Origin: Lysobacter sp. Root690
GTDB lineage: Bacteria > Pseudomonadota > Gammaproteobacteria > Xanthomonadales > Xanthomonadaceae
Direction of reading: 5' to 3'
DNA: 50,453 nt
Assembly: GCF_001427785.1 (NCBI RefSeq)
Contig: NZ_LMHM01000013.1
Coordinates: 218,955-269,407 of the forward strand
Positions 8,526 to 17,124 of this stretch are shown here, one piece after another. The notes under the pieces are model-generated. The model saw only the letters and a program-made list of their open reading frames with translations, did no database searches and was not told where the DNA came from. Made by a program: the position numbers and the translations under genes. Position 1 is the first letter of the stretch. Each line of letters starts with the position of its first letter.

Positions 8526-8568
8526 TTTCTGACGAGTATGAGAGGCTTCCCGCATTCAGGAAGTGATC

Positions 8569-9222
8569 TCAGTTCTTCCTGAGAACCCGTTTGGCGCCGC
8601 TGTAGTGGTCGCGCCAGTAGGGGCCGTCGAGCCGGTCCAGGCGAACCGTGCCGCCGCTGCTGGGGGCGTGGACGAAGCGGCCTTCGCCGACATAGATGCC
8701 GACATGGCTGACGTTGCCCGAGCTGCCGAAGAACACCAGATCGCCCGAGGCCAGCCGGGTCGGCTCGATCTTCGGGCCCTGGTAGCCGGCCAGGTCGCGC
8801 GAGGTGCGCGGCAGGTTGAGCGCCAGCATGTCGCGGTAGACGTAGTTGACCAGGCCGCTGCAGTCGAAGCCGCTGTCAGGGGTGTTGCCGCCGTAGCGGT
8901 ACGGCGTGCCGACCAAGCTGATCGCCCGCATCAGCACCGCGTTGGAGGCGCCAGGGTTTTCCGGCTCGACGTGCGGCCAGACCCGCGCGGGCGGCTGCGG
9001 GACCGGGCCGCGACGGACGACCTGCTTGCCGCCGCCGCAGGCCGCGAGCAGCAGGCACAGGCTCAGCCCCATGGCCAGCGCCGGCCACGGCAGTGGCCCG
9101 CGTGCTGGCGCGGGAGCGGTGTTGCCGGGATAATGCGCGGCCTTCGTCACGGCCGATAGCTTGGCGGCTAACGGCAGCGGCGACAAGACAATCGATGTCA
9201 CCTTTTGTGGCGGCCCGCTCAT
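8569..9222 (-). CDS. NlpC/P60 (C40) lipoprotein peptidase
   Basis: A protein of up to 217 residues. The NlpC/P60 domain (about 97-217) keeps C121 (FDCSGL), H173 (VSHVGIY) and H185 (FVHAPS). A hydrophobic stretch MGLSLCLLLAAC ends in a lipobox-like LAAC with C62, which suggests an outer-membrane-anchored peptidoglycan hydrolase. The start is uncertain: the ATG at 9222 gives an unusually long N-terminus before the lipobox, while the ATG at 9072 (residue 51) lacks basic residues in front of the hydrophobic core. No good ribosome binding site decides between them. It pairs with the paralogous gene at 7675-8418 and resembles Spr/MepS-type endopeptidases. Confidence 0.85.
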   Translation of the reverse strand: MSGPPQKVTSIVLSPLPLAAKLSAVTKAAHYPGNTAPAPARGPLPWPALAMGLSLCLLLAACGGGKQVVRRGPVPQPPARVWPHVEPENPGASNAVLMRAISLVGTPYRYGGNTPDSGFDCSGLVNYVYRDMLALNLPRTSRDLAGYQGPKIEPTRLASGDLVFFGSSGNVSHVGIYVGEGRFVHAPSSGGTVRLDRLDGPYWRDHYSGAKRVLRKN

Positions 9223-9281
9223 TGCGGCACCGCCGTTCCTTTCCTGATCGCCACGGGGCGGTCTTCCCAGCCGGATTTGCC

Positions 9282-9761
9282 ATGAAAATCGAGAAAGATC
9301 GCGTCGTTCAATTCCACTACACCGTTTCCGAGCAGGGCAGCGAACCGCTCGAGAGCTCGGAAGGCCGCGATCCGCTGGCGATCCTGATCGGCCACAACAA
9401 CATCATCCCGGGCCTGGAAAAGGCGATGGAAGGCCACGAGGCCGGCGACAAGTTCGAAGTCGACGTGGTCGCGGCCGACGCCTACGGCGTGCGCCAGGAC
9501 GGCCTGACCCAGCGCGTGCCGAAGAAGTATTTCAAGGACACCAAGCTGGAAGTCGGCATGCAAGCGGTGCTGCAGACCAATTTCGGCCCGCGCGCGGTGA
9601 CCATCCAGAAGATCGGCATGAGCGTGGTCGACGTCGACCTCAACCACCCGATGGCCGGCAAGGACCTGCATTTCGCGGTCGAGATCGTCGAAGTGCGCGA
9701 AGCGGCCAAGGAAGAGATCGAGCACGGCCACGTCCACGGCGACGGCGGTCACGCCCACTGA
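9282..9761 (+). CDS. slyD: SlyD-type FKBP peptidyl-prolyl isomerase
   Basis: A 159-residue cytoplasmic prolyl isomerase and chaperone. The FKBP core (MKIEKDRVVQFHYTV ... DPLAILIGHNNIIPGLEKAM) is split by an insert-in-flap domain, as in SlyD, followed by VVDVDLNHPMAGKDLHFAVEIVEV. The C-terminal tail is His-rich (HGHVHGDGGHAH), shorter than in E. coli SlyD but consistent with nickel binding. The ATG at 9282 was chosen over upstream in-frame ATGs because it begins the fold exactly. A strong terminator follows at 9798-9828. Confidence 0.9.
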   Translation: MKIEKDRVVQFHYTVSEQGSEPLESSEGRDPLAILIGHNNIIPGLEKAMEGHEAGDKFEVDVVAADAYGVRQDGLTQRVPKKYFKDTKLEVGMQAVLQTNFGPRAVTIQKIGMSVVDVDLNHPMAGKDLHFAVEIVEVREAAKEEIEHGHVHGDGGHAH

Positions 9762-9797
9762 TCCATGCGCGGCGGTCGCTGACCACGCCCAGACCGG

Positions 9798-9828
9798 ACG
9801 GCCCGCGCGAGCGGGCCGTTCGTTTTTT
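9798..9828 (+). terminator. Rho-independent terminator after slyD
   Basis: A 9-bp stem (ACGGCCCGC / GCGGGCCGT) with a GCGA loop is followed by TCGTTTTTT. It lies about 37 bases past the slyD stop. Confidence 0.85.
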
Positions 9829-10029
9829 CGCGGTCGCGATGGCGCGTCGGACGGAGCGCGACCGCCGCGCGGTATCTTCTGGAGACGGGCTTCAGCCTCG
9901 ATCTCTTCGATCCGCGCACGCCAGGCCCGGATTTCCTGATCGCTGGCACGATCCGAAAACAAGGCGCCGGGACTGAAGTTCCGCCCCCCAATAGCTGCCC
10001 GTTATAGAGAAGCTGTCGTTTCACAGCGC

Positions 10030-11328
10030 ATGGGTTTGGCGGTCACCGCGCAGACCGATGCCGATCCCCGTTTACCCGAGAAGCCGCGCGAACCGATGCG
10101 TCCCGTCCCGACCGAACTCGCGCCCATCCCCGAACGCGACCGCCTGCAAGCGCTCGACGCGCTGCGCGGGATCGCGCTGCTCGGCATTCTGCTGAGCAAT
10201 GTGTCGGGCTTCGCCGGGCCGTTGAACGAATTGCGCGAAGGCATCGATCCGGCCTTGCGCGGTTCGGATCGCGTGCTGTCGGCGTTCGTGTATGTGGTGG
10301 TGCGCGACAAGTTCTGGACCTTGTTCGCGCTGCTGTTCGGCATGGGCTTCGCGGTCATGCTCGAACGCGCGCGCAGCGCCGGACGCGGTTTCGGCGCGGT
10401 CTATCTGCGTCGCAGTTTCGGCCTGTTGGCGCTCGGCCTGATTCACGCCTGGCTGATCTGGGGCGGCGACATTCTGGTCACCTATGCCTTGAGCGCGTTC
10501 GCGTTGCTGGCGCTGCGTTCGTTGTCGCTGGATTTCTGGCTGAAGTTGGGCCTGACTCTGTACCTGGGCACGATCGGCTACATGCTGATCATCGCCGCGG
10601 CGCTGACCCTGCCGGGCGTGGCCGAGGGCGATGCGGCCGATCTGGCCCAGGCGCAGGCGCTGCGCGCGGCCGAGGTGGCCGCGTACGCGCATGGCGATTA
10701 CGCCGCGGTCACCGCGCAGCGGCTGCAGTTCTTTTTCGAGAGCACGATCGCCGGCTGGAGCATGATGCTGCCGCTGTCGCTGGGCCTGTTCCTGATCGGC
10801 GCCTCGCTGGTGCGCGGCGGCGTGATCGCCGATCCGGCGCGGTATCGCTGGGTCCTGCGCGCATTGATCGTGCACGGCCTGCCGAGCGGCATCGTGCTGA
10901 CCGCGATCAGCGTGGCGATCGACAGCGCGCCGTCGCTGGCGTTGTTCAGCGCGTCGTCGATCTTCGCCCAGGCCCTGCACATGCTCGCCGGCCTGCCGGT
11001 GGCGCTGGCGCTGATCGCGGCGGTGGTGCTGCTGTTGCACGACGGCGCGCGCTGGCCGCGCGCATTCGCGCCGGCCGGGCGGATGGCGCTGAGCAATTAC
11101 TTGGGGCAGTCGTTGATCGCGACCTGGGTGTTGTATCACCACGGTTTGAATCAATGGGGACGCTGGTCGTATACGACGCTGATCGTGGCGGCGCTGGTCT
11201 TGTTCGCGGCGCAGCTCGCGGCGAGTGCGTGGTGGCTGCGGCGGTTTCGTTTCGGACCGGTGGAATGGCTGTGGCGCGCGTTCGCGTACGGCCGCTGGCC
11301 GCCGTTGCGGGTGCGCGATCAAGCTTGA
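10030..11328 (+). CDS. DUF418 family membrane protein (YeiB-like)
   Basis: A 432-residue polytopic inner-membrane protein. It opens with the DUF418 family motif LQALDALRGIALLGILLSN, has about eight to ten hydrophobic segments, and ends with the characteristic C-terminal DUF418 segment (GRMALSNYLGQSL ... FRFGPVEWLWRAFAYGRWPPLR). The function of the family is not established; it has been linked to acyltransferase-like membrane folds. The ATG at 10030 has no clear ribosome binding site, and an in-frame ATG at 10096, closer to the first motif, is an alternative start. The gene is convergent with the M4 peptidase, and both share the terminator at 11371-11400. Confidence 0.87.
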   Translation: MGLAVTAQTDADPRLPEKPREPMRPVPTELAPIPERDRLQALDALRGIALLGILLSNVSGFAGPLNELREGIDPALRGSDRVLSAFVYVVVRDKFWTLFALLFGMGFAVMLERARSAGRGFGAVYLRRSFGLLALGLIHAWLIWGGDILVTYALSAFALLALRSLSLDFWLKLGLTLYLGTIGYMLIIAAALTLPGVAEGDAADLAQAQALRAAEVAAYAHGDYAAVTAQRLQFFFESTIAGWSMMLPLSLGLFLIGASLVRGGVIADPARYRWVLRALIVHGLPSGIVLTAISVAIDSAPSLALFSASSIFAQALHMLAGLPVALALIAAVVLLLHDGARWPRAFAPAGRMALSNYLGQSLIATWVLYHHGLNQWGRWSYTTLIVAALVLFAAQLAASAWWLRRFRFGPVEWLWRAFAYGRWPPLRVRDQA

Positions 11329-11370
11329 TGTGCGCCGATGCGGCGCCGATGCGGCGCGCGCGGATGGAGC

Positions 11371-11400
11371 AAAAAAACGGCCCGCAATGCGGGCCGTTTT
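11371..11400. terminator. Bidirectional terminator between DUF418 and M4 genes
   Basis: A 12-bp stem (AAAACGGCCCGC / GCGGGCCGTTTT) with a 3-base loop is flanked by seven A residues on the left and four T residues on the right. It can therefore stop transcription from both converging genes. Confidence 0.85.
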
Positions 11401-11419
11401 CGTATCGCGTGACGATGGA

Positions 11420-13213
11420 TCAGTTGACGCCGGCCGCCGACCAGGCGCGAGCCACGGTCTGGTACTCGGTCGAGTTGGCGCCGTACAGGTCGGTCGCGGC
11501 CTGCAAGGTGCCGGCACGCGCCTGCGGATAGGTGGTGCTGGAAACGAAGTAACGGGTCAGCGCGCGATACCAGATCGCGCCGGCCTTGGCCCGGCCGATG
11601 CCGACGATGGTGGTGTCGCTGTTGCAGACCAGTTGCGCCTTGGTGTAGTTGAAGCCGGTCTGCGGGGTGACGCCTTCGGCGAACAGGAAGAACGCGCGGT
11701 TGCCGACGCCGGAGGTGAAGTGCGGGTCGTACTTGCCGCCGCGGCCGGTCTGCGAGGCGGTGAAGCCGCCGGTGGGGTAGCACGAGATCGAACGGCCGTC
11801 GGCGTCCTGCTTGAACATCAGGCGCAGCGCCTTGGTCGCGCCCTGCGACGCCGGATAGACCTCCTCGCCGATCAGATAATCGCCCTTGTCGATGGCGTTG
11901 CCGACGCTGTATTCGACCAGGGTGCCGAGGATGTCGGAGTTGGCTTCGTTGATGCCGCCGGAATCCTTGATGTTGTAGTAACCCAGGTTCGCGGTGGCGC
12001 TGTTGACGCCGTGCGACATCTCATGGCCCGCCACGTCCAGCGCGACCAGCGGCGTGTTGCCGTTGCTGGAGTCGCCGTCGCCGTAGACCATGTAGCTGCC
12101 GTTCCAGCCGGCATTGAAGTAGTTGCTGCCGTAGTGGACGTAGCTCTTGACGCCCCGGCCGTCGTTGAAGATGCCGTTGCGGGCATGCACGGTCTTGAAA
12201 TAATCCCAGGTCGCGGCGACGCCGTAGTGCGCGTCGGCCGCGGCGGTGGCGCGGTCGCTGATGGTGTTGTTGCCCCAGATGTTGTCGGTGTCGTTGAACG
12301 CCACGGCGCCGGAGGTGCTGGTGCCGTTGCGCGCATCCAGGGTCTGGCCGCTGCCGCGGCTGGGGTCGGTGAGCTGGAAACCGCCGCTGACCGAGTTGGA
12401 GACGATGCCGACGTTGCCCAGGGTCAGGGTCTTTCCGGTGCCGTTGGCGGCCGCGGTCTGGAAGTGGTCTTCGGCTTCCAGCAGCGCGCCGGTGCGCGCG
12501 TCGAGGAAGTACGACATCACCCCCGGCGCCTGATCGCCGTTGCGCGCGCCCTGCACACCGACCTGATAGGCCAGGGTCGGTTCGGCGCCGCCGCGTGCGT
12601 ACACCACGAGCTTGGCCGGATCGAGCGAAGCGACGGTGCCGTCGAACTTGGCGCCGGCTTCGACCTGCGCCTGCTCGGCGCTGATGCCGGGCTTGAGCGA
12701 CGGGCGCATGGTGGTGCGCATGTTCTCGCCCTGGGTGATCGAGGTGAGCTGACCGTTGTGCGAATGCACGACCATGTCGCCGCCGATCACCGGCAGGCCT
12801 TCATAGGTGCGTTCCATGCGCACGTGTTCGGTACCGTCGCGGTCGATCATCACGTCGCGCGCGACGAAGCCGTCGGCCGCGGCCAGGTTGACGTCCTTGG
12901 CCGCGGTGTTACGCAGCAATTGGCGGGCGCGTTCGGCCGCCGAAGTGGTATCGGCCTGTGCCGGCGAGGTGCTGGAGAACGCCAATTCGCTGCCTGCGCG
13001 CGCGCCGGTGTCGCCGAGCGCCGCCATATGCGAACTGACATGCTTCGTGCTTGTGTTGACGTGTGCGTTTTGCGCGACGACGGATGCGCTGCCGGCGACG
13101 GACGCGGCGGTCGCGAGATGGCCGGCCGGAACGTCGGAGCGAGCGGAGTGGAACGCCACGCCGGCCAGAGCGGCGGCGACGGCGGTGCTCAACAGAGCGG
13201 TCTTCAACTGCAT
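11420..13213 (-). CDS. Secreted M4 (thermolysin-type) metallopeptidase preproprotein
   Basis: A 597-residue preproenzyme. The signal peptide is about 1-20, followed by a propeptide with FTP and PepSY-like sections (about 85-250, e.g. ERTYEGLPVIGGDMVVH). The catalytic domain begins near 255. Zinc ligands are H397 and H401 in HEMSH with catalytic E398, plus E423 in GGINEANSD; the transition-state His is H498 in DPHFTSGVGN. The protein ends at the thermolysin core with no C-terminal PPC or P domain. The ATG at 13213 has AAGGGG eight bases upstream. A weak CRP-like half-site pair lies at 13421-13436. M4 proteases of this type are secreted virulence or predation enzymes in Lysobacter relatives. 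A decayed second copy of the 5' end lies upstream. Confidence 0.93.
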   Translation of the reverse strand: MQLKTALLSTAVAAALAGVAFHSARSDVPAGHLATAASVAGSASVVAQNAHVNTSTKHVSSHMAALGDTGARAGSELAFSSTSPAQADTTSAAERARQLLRNTAAKDVNLAAADGFVARDVMIDRDGTEHVRMERTYEGLPVIGGDMVVHSHNGQLTSITQGENMRTTMRPSLKPGISAEQAQVEAGAKFDGTVASLDPAKLVVYARGGAEPTLAYQVGVQGARNGDQAPGVMSYFLDARTGALLEAEDHFQTAAANGTGKTLTLGNVGIVSNSVSGGFQLTDPSRGSGQTLDARNGTSTSGAVAFNDTDNIWGNNTISDRATAAADAHYGVAATWDYFKTVHARNGIFNDGRGVKSYVHYGSNYFNAGWNGSYMVYGDGDSSNGNTPLVALDVAGHEMSHGVNSATANLGYYNIKDSGGINEANSDILGTLVEYSVGNAIDKGDYLIGEEVYPASQGATKALRLMFKQDADGRSISCYPTGGFTASQTGRGGKYDPHFTSGVGNRAFFLFAEGVTPQTGFNYTKAQLVCNSDTTIVGIGRAKAGAIWYRALTRYFVSSTTYPQARAGTLQAATDLYGANSTEYQTVARAWSAAGVN

Positions 13214-14410
13214 ATGTGATCCCCTTCAAGAAAGAGCGAGCAATGAGTGATGACGGACGCCGCGAGGCAGATGCAGGCGCGATGGATCGCGCTCGTTGCG
13301 CACGCAGCGGACGAATCGTCATGCGCTCTTCATGGTGGAGCGCGCGCGATGCGTCGACACAACCTTAGGTCGTCGTCCAGGCCGGAAGTCGTTCATACGA
13401 AGGCGATAGCGGGACGTTAATGCGGGGCTTATCACAGAACCGGATATTGCCGTTTCGCCCGCGCAATTCGCTGCTTTCCGGCACCGCGCGGCGTCGCGAT
13501 AGAGCATCAACACAAGCGGTGCTGACACGGTGAGATGGAGGTGTCTGTCGGTGTTGTGACGAGAATCCGATTGCGTAGGGTGGCCTGGCGCGGTTGTGAT
13601 AAGTGGACACCGCTGTGCGTGCAAGGCATGCAGTGCGGTGGTGTTCCGCGCGGCGGCGCGGGTGTGAGCCGAGGCGGCCAGCACGGTGAGCGAGCGACCT
13701 TGCATGGTCGCGGGGCGAGGGTGGAGTTCGAATGCGTGCGATACACCGCCAAACCGGCGAGTCCGGCGATCGCGGCGGTGCTGAGTAATGCGGTCTTCTA
13801 CTGCATCGAGGCGATTCCCCCGGGACCATTGCAGACGACACTCTCGCGGTCGGCCTGGGACGCGGCGTTGAGATGTCGGTGTGACCGGCTCGGTTTTCTC
13901 GGTGGCGTCGGCGCGCCGGGATCAACGTTAGAGACCTGCGCCACCGTGGCGGTGGGAGAGGTCAATTTTTCCGAAATAGAAAATTCGGACAAAGTCACAA
14001 AACATCGGATTCGAGACAGTCTTAGGACCCATAGACCGCGGCGCAGGAACCGCCATCGTTCGCGCGCGAGACGCCGATGCCCTGATGGCTTTGCCGATTG
14101 CGGCGTCGGATTGCTGGGCTGGCGCCTGTGAGCCTCGCGCGATCGTTGCCTGGCCGCCGGTTCGCGATACGGGCCGGCGGACCGGTTTCGCTCGCCGTCG
14201 ATCCGGTGGGATTGCGTTGCGGCACCGGGCGGGAGCTTCGCCGCCGCGCTCCGTCTCAGCGTAACCCCACGTCGCCGAAACCCTGTATCCGATCCACATC
14301 GCGATCACATCCGCGCATGCTCGTTACTATGTCGGCGGCGCCGCACGAAACGGCCCATGCAGTGCCGCGCCGCCGCGCGCGGATCGGTTCGAACCAGGCG
14401 ACGGAGCACA
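13214..14410. other. 1.2-kb gap with an M4 gene relic and an AT-rich patch
   Basis: The only gene trace I can support is the minus-strand M4 signal-peptide relic (13620-13806). Around 13962-14030 there is a locally AT-rich stretch with a 6-bp inverted repeat, TCCGAA-N8-TTCGGA (13970-13989), which may mark an operator or promoter for the plus-strand run starting at 14411. Frames covering 13535-14131 and 14098-14433 lack family-like sequence. Confidence 0.5.
13620..13806 (-). pseudogene. Relic of a second M4 peptidase gene (signal-peptide end)
   Basis: Read on the minus strand from 13806 the frame is M-Q-stop-K-T-A-L-L-S-T-A-A-I-A-G-L-A-G, against MQLKTALLSTAVAAALAG of the intact M4 protein at 13213. 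The third codon is TAG instead of TTG. About 20 codons align well; beyond that the similarity continues only loosely and in a shifted frame, then fades. No catalytic domain follows. The relic lies about 590 bp upstream of the intact gene, on the same strand, which suggests a tandem duplication whose second copy was largely deleted. Confidence 0.6.
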
Positions 14411-15709
14411 ATGGGCGCAGTGCAGGTGGGTGAGGATTCGGCGGCCGCCGTCGCGGGCCGCCGCGAGGACGTGATCGTGGTCGGCGCCGGCGTGATCGGG
14501 CTGACCTGCGCGCTGGCGCTGCTCGACAGCGGCCGCCCGGTGCGGGTGATCGATGCGCGCGCGGCCGGCGCCGGCAGCTCGCACGGCAACTGCGGGACCA
14601 TCACCCCGAGCCACGCCACGCCGCTGGCCGCGCCCGGGGTGATCGCGCAGGCGCTGCGCTGGATGCTGACCCCCGACGCGCCGCTGTACGTGCATCCCAA
14701 GCTCGATCCGCAGCTGTGGCGCTGGCTGCTGGGCTTCGCCGCGCGCTGCAATCCGCGCGACTGGCGGGCCAGCGCGCAGGCCAAGGCGGCGTTGTTGAAC
14801 GACTCGCGCGCGCGCCTGGAAGACTGGGTGACGCGGTATGGCCTGCTCTGCGAGTTCGACAGCTCCGGTGTGGACTACGTCTTCCGCGATGCCGCCGCGT
14901 TCGCCGCCGGCCAGCACGAACTCGATCTGCTGCGCGAATTCGGCGTGGGCATCGAACTGATCGACGGCGCCGCGTACAACGCCCAAGACCCGGCGTTCAG
15001 GCCCGGCCTCGCCGGTGCGATCCGCTTCGACCACGACGCGGTGCTGCGCCCGGACAAATACGTCGACGAACTCGCGCGCAGCGTGCGCGAGCGCGGCGGC
15101 GAGATCGTCGAGCAATGCGGCCTGCGCGGCGTGCAGCGCCGCGACAACGCGCTCGAACTGGACACCACCCGCGGGCCGATGCGCGCGCGCGACGCGGTGA
15201 TCGCGCTGGGCGCGTGGTCGCCGCAATTGTCCGACGCGATCGGTCTGCCCTCGCTCAAGCGGGTGATGCAACCGGGCAAGGGCTATTCGATCACCTACGA
15301 CCGGCCCGCGCTGACCCCGCGCCGGCCGGTGGTGCTGCGCGAGCGCAAGGTCTGCGTGACCATGTGGGACAGCGGTTTCCGCCTGGGCAGCACGATGGAA
15401 TTTTCCGGCTTCGACGACAGCCTCAACCCGCGCCGGCTGGCCGCGCTGGAGCGCGGCGCGGCCGAATACTTGCATCAACCCGTCGGCCCGGTCGAGCGCG
15501 AGCGCTGGCAGGGCTGGCGGCCGATGAGTCTGGACGACGTGCCGCTGATCGGCCGCGTGCCCGGCCGCGACGGCCTGTGGCTGGCGACCGGCCACGGCAT
15601 GATGGGCGTGAGCATGAGCGCCGGCACCGGCCAGCTAATCGCCGACCTGATCGCCGGGCGTACGCCAGCGATCGACCCGCATCCCTATCGACCGGAGCGT
15701 TTCGCTTGA
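14411..15709 (+). CDS. FAD-dependent D-amino acid dehydrogenase-like oxidoreductase (DadA family)
   Basis: A 432-residue protein of the DadA/DAAO family. The FAD-binding Rossmann motif VIVVGAGVIGLTCALALL covers about residues 21-38. The family motif SSHGNCGTITPSH contacts the flavin, and the C-terminal G-W-R-P-M...PLIGRVPGRDGLWLATGHGMMGVSMSAG closes the FAD site. It would oxidise a D-amino acid (or a D-hydroxyproline-like imino acid) to the keto/imino acid and pass electrons to the respiratory chain. The ATG at 14411 follows GGAG and was preferred to an in-frame ATG at 14357. The next gene's TTG start overlaps its stop. The substrate cannot be told from sequence; close relatives include D-hydroxyproline dehydrogenases. 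Confidence 0.85.
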   Translation: MGAVQVGEDSAAAVAGRREDVIVVGAGVIGLTCALALLDSGRPVRVIDARAAGAGSSHGNCGTITPSHATPLAAPGVIAQALRWMLTPDAPLYVHPKLDPQLWRWLLGFAARCNPRDWRASAQAKAALLNDSRARLEDWVTRYGLLCEFDSSGVDYVFRDAAAFAAGQHELDLLREFGVGIELIDGAAYNAQDPAFRPGLAGAIRFDHDAVLRPDKYVDELARSVRERGGEIVEQCGLRGVQRRDNALELDTTRGPMRARDAVIALGAWSPQLSDAIGLPSLKRVMQPGKGYSITYDRPALTPRRPVVLRERKVCVTMWDSGFRLGSTMEFSGFDDSLNPRRLAALERGAAEYLHQPVGPVERERWQGWRPMSLDDVPLIGRVPGRDGLWLATGHGMMGVSMSAGTGQLIADLIAGRTPAIDPHPYRPERFA

Positions 15710-17097
15710 ACGCAGACCAATCACAACTCAAGGCAGACCCCGCCCACTTCGACCTGATCGTGATCGGCGGCGGCTCCGGCGGCCTGGCCGGCGCGTTCCG
15801 CGCCGCCGAATACGGCGCGCGCGTGGCCTTACTGGAACCGCATCTGCTCGGCGGCACCTGCGTCAACGTCGGCTGCGTGCCGAAGAAGGCGATGTGGCTG
15901 GCCGCCGACATCGCGGGCAAATTGCGCATGGCGCAGTCGCTGGGCTTCGCTATCGACAGCCCGCCGAACAAACCCTGCGAACTGGACTGGCCGACCTTCA
16001 TCGTCCATCGCCAGCGCTATATCGCCAACATCCACGACAGTTACCGGCGGCGCCTGGATGCGGCCGGGATCGTGGTCCAGCCGATGCGCGCGCACCTGAT
16101 CGACGCCAACACGATCGAATGCGAGAACGGCGTACGCCTGCAGGCCGCGCGTTTGTTGATCGCGACCGGCGGGCATGCGGTCAAACCGTCGATTCCCGGC
16201 GCCGAACTCGGCGACACCTCGGATGATTTCTTCAACTGGCGCGCCGCGCCCGAACGCGTGGCGATCGTCGGCGCGGGCTATATCGCGGTCGAACTGGCCG
16301 GGGTGTTGCAGGCGCTCGGCAGCCGGGTCGAGGTGTTCGCGCGCGGCCAGCGTTTTCTCGAAGGCTTCGATGAAGAACTGACCAAGCAACTGGCCGACGA
16401 TTACACCCAAAGCGGCGTGCATCTGCATTTCGGTCATGCCGTCGCCGCGCTGGAAGCCGATGGCGGGCGAGTGCGGCTGCGCGGCGTCGACGGTTCGCTC
16501 AGCGAGGCCTTCGACAAGGTGCTGTTCGCGACCGGGCGGCGGCCGAACACGGCGAACATCGGCCTGGAACGGGTCGGCATGGCGCTCGATCCGCTCGGCC
16601 ACATCCTCGTCGACGGCCTGCACGCGACCAATGTCGACGGCGTCAACGCGATAGGCGATGTCACCACCGATCTGCCGCTGACGCCGGTCGCTATCGCCGC
16701 CGCGCGCCGGTTGATGGATCGTGTCTACGGGAAGCGCGAGGGCCGGCTCGATCCCAACGATATTCCGACCGTGGTGTTCTCGCATCCGCCGATCGGCAAG
16801 GTCGGCCTGACCGAAGACGAGGCGCGGGCACGACATGGTGACAATCTGCACATCTATCACGCCGGGTTTCGGCCGATGCTGTACGCCCTGGCCGAATCGC
16901 CGCAGCGCAGCCTGTTCAAGCTGATCTGCGTCGGCGAGGAACGCCGCGTGGTCGGCATCCATCTGCTCGGCGACGCCGCCGACGAGATGCTGCAGGGCTT
17001 CGCGGTCGCGCTCAAGCGCGGCATCACCCTGGACGACCTGCGCGATACGGTCGCCATCCATCCGACCAGCGCCGAAGAAGTCGTGCTGATGCGCTGA
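15706..17097 (+). CDS. gor: Glutathione-disulfide reductase
   Basis: A 463-residue class I flavoprotein disulfide reductase that reduces GSSG with NADPH. It shows the FAD motif GGGSGGLAGA (21-30), the redox disulfide C52 and C57 in GGTCVNVGCVPKK, the NADPH motif GAGYIAVELAGVLQALGS followed by the Arg-rich specificity loop FARGQRFLEGFDEE, and the catalytic His in IHPTSAEE near the C-terminus. I place the start at a TTG (15706) overlapping the TGA of the upstream oxidoreductase, with GGAG nine bases before it; no ATG fits the N-terminus. Pairing with an FAD dehydrogenase may reflect shared handling of oxidative load. Confidence 0.9.
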   Translation: MNADQSQLKADPAHFDLIVIGGGSGGLAGAFRAAEYGARVALLEPHLLGGTCVNVGCVPKKAMWLAADIAGKLRMAQSLGFAIDSPPNKPCELDWPTFIVHRQRYIANIHDSYRRRLDAAGIVVQPMRAHLIDANTIECENGVRLQAARLLIATGGHAVKPSIPGAELGDTSDDFFNWRAAPERVAIVGAGYIAVELAGVLQALGSRVEVFARGQRFLEGFDEELTKQLADDYTQSGVHLHFGHAVAALEADGGRVRLRGVDGSLSEAFDKVLFATGRRPNTANIGLERVGMALDPLGHILVDGLHATNVDGVNAIGDVTTDLPLTPVAIAAARRLMDRVYGKREGRLDPNDIPTVVFSHPPIGKVGLTEDEARARHGDNLHIYHAGFRPMLYALAESPQRSLFKLICVGEERRVVGIHLLGDAADEMLQGFAVALKRGITLDDLRDTVAIHPTSAEEVVLMR

Positions 17098-17124
17098 ACA
17101 CACGAAGCGACAGGAGCAGGCGGC

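Noticed and set aside
9219-9962. Minus-strand frame starting MFSDRASDQEIRAWRARIEEIE
   Set aside because: The first 27 residues look protein-like, but the frame then runs antisense through slyD and its terminator. No ribosome binding site is seen.
11225-13219. A 664-residue plus-strand frame over the M4 gene
   Set aside because: It is the complement of a gene with intact catalytic motifs, has no ribosome binding site and encodes low-complexity Gly/Ala/Val repeats.
13421-13436. CRP-like site upstream of the M4 protease
   Set aside because: Only one half-site is perfect; the other matches three of five bases. It is too weak to list as an operator.
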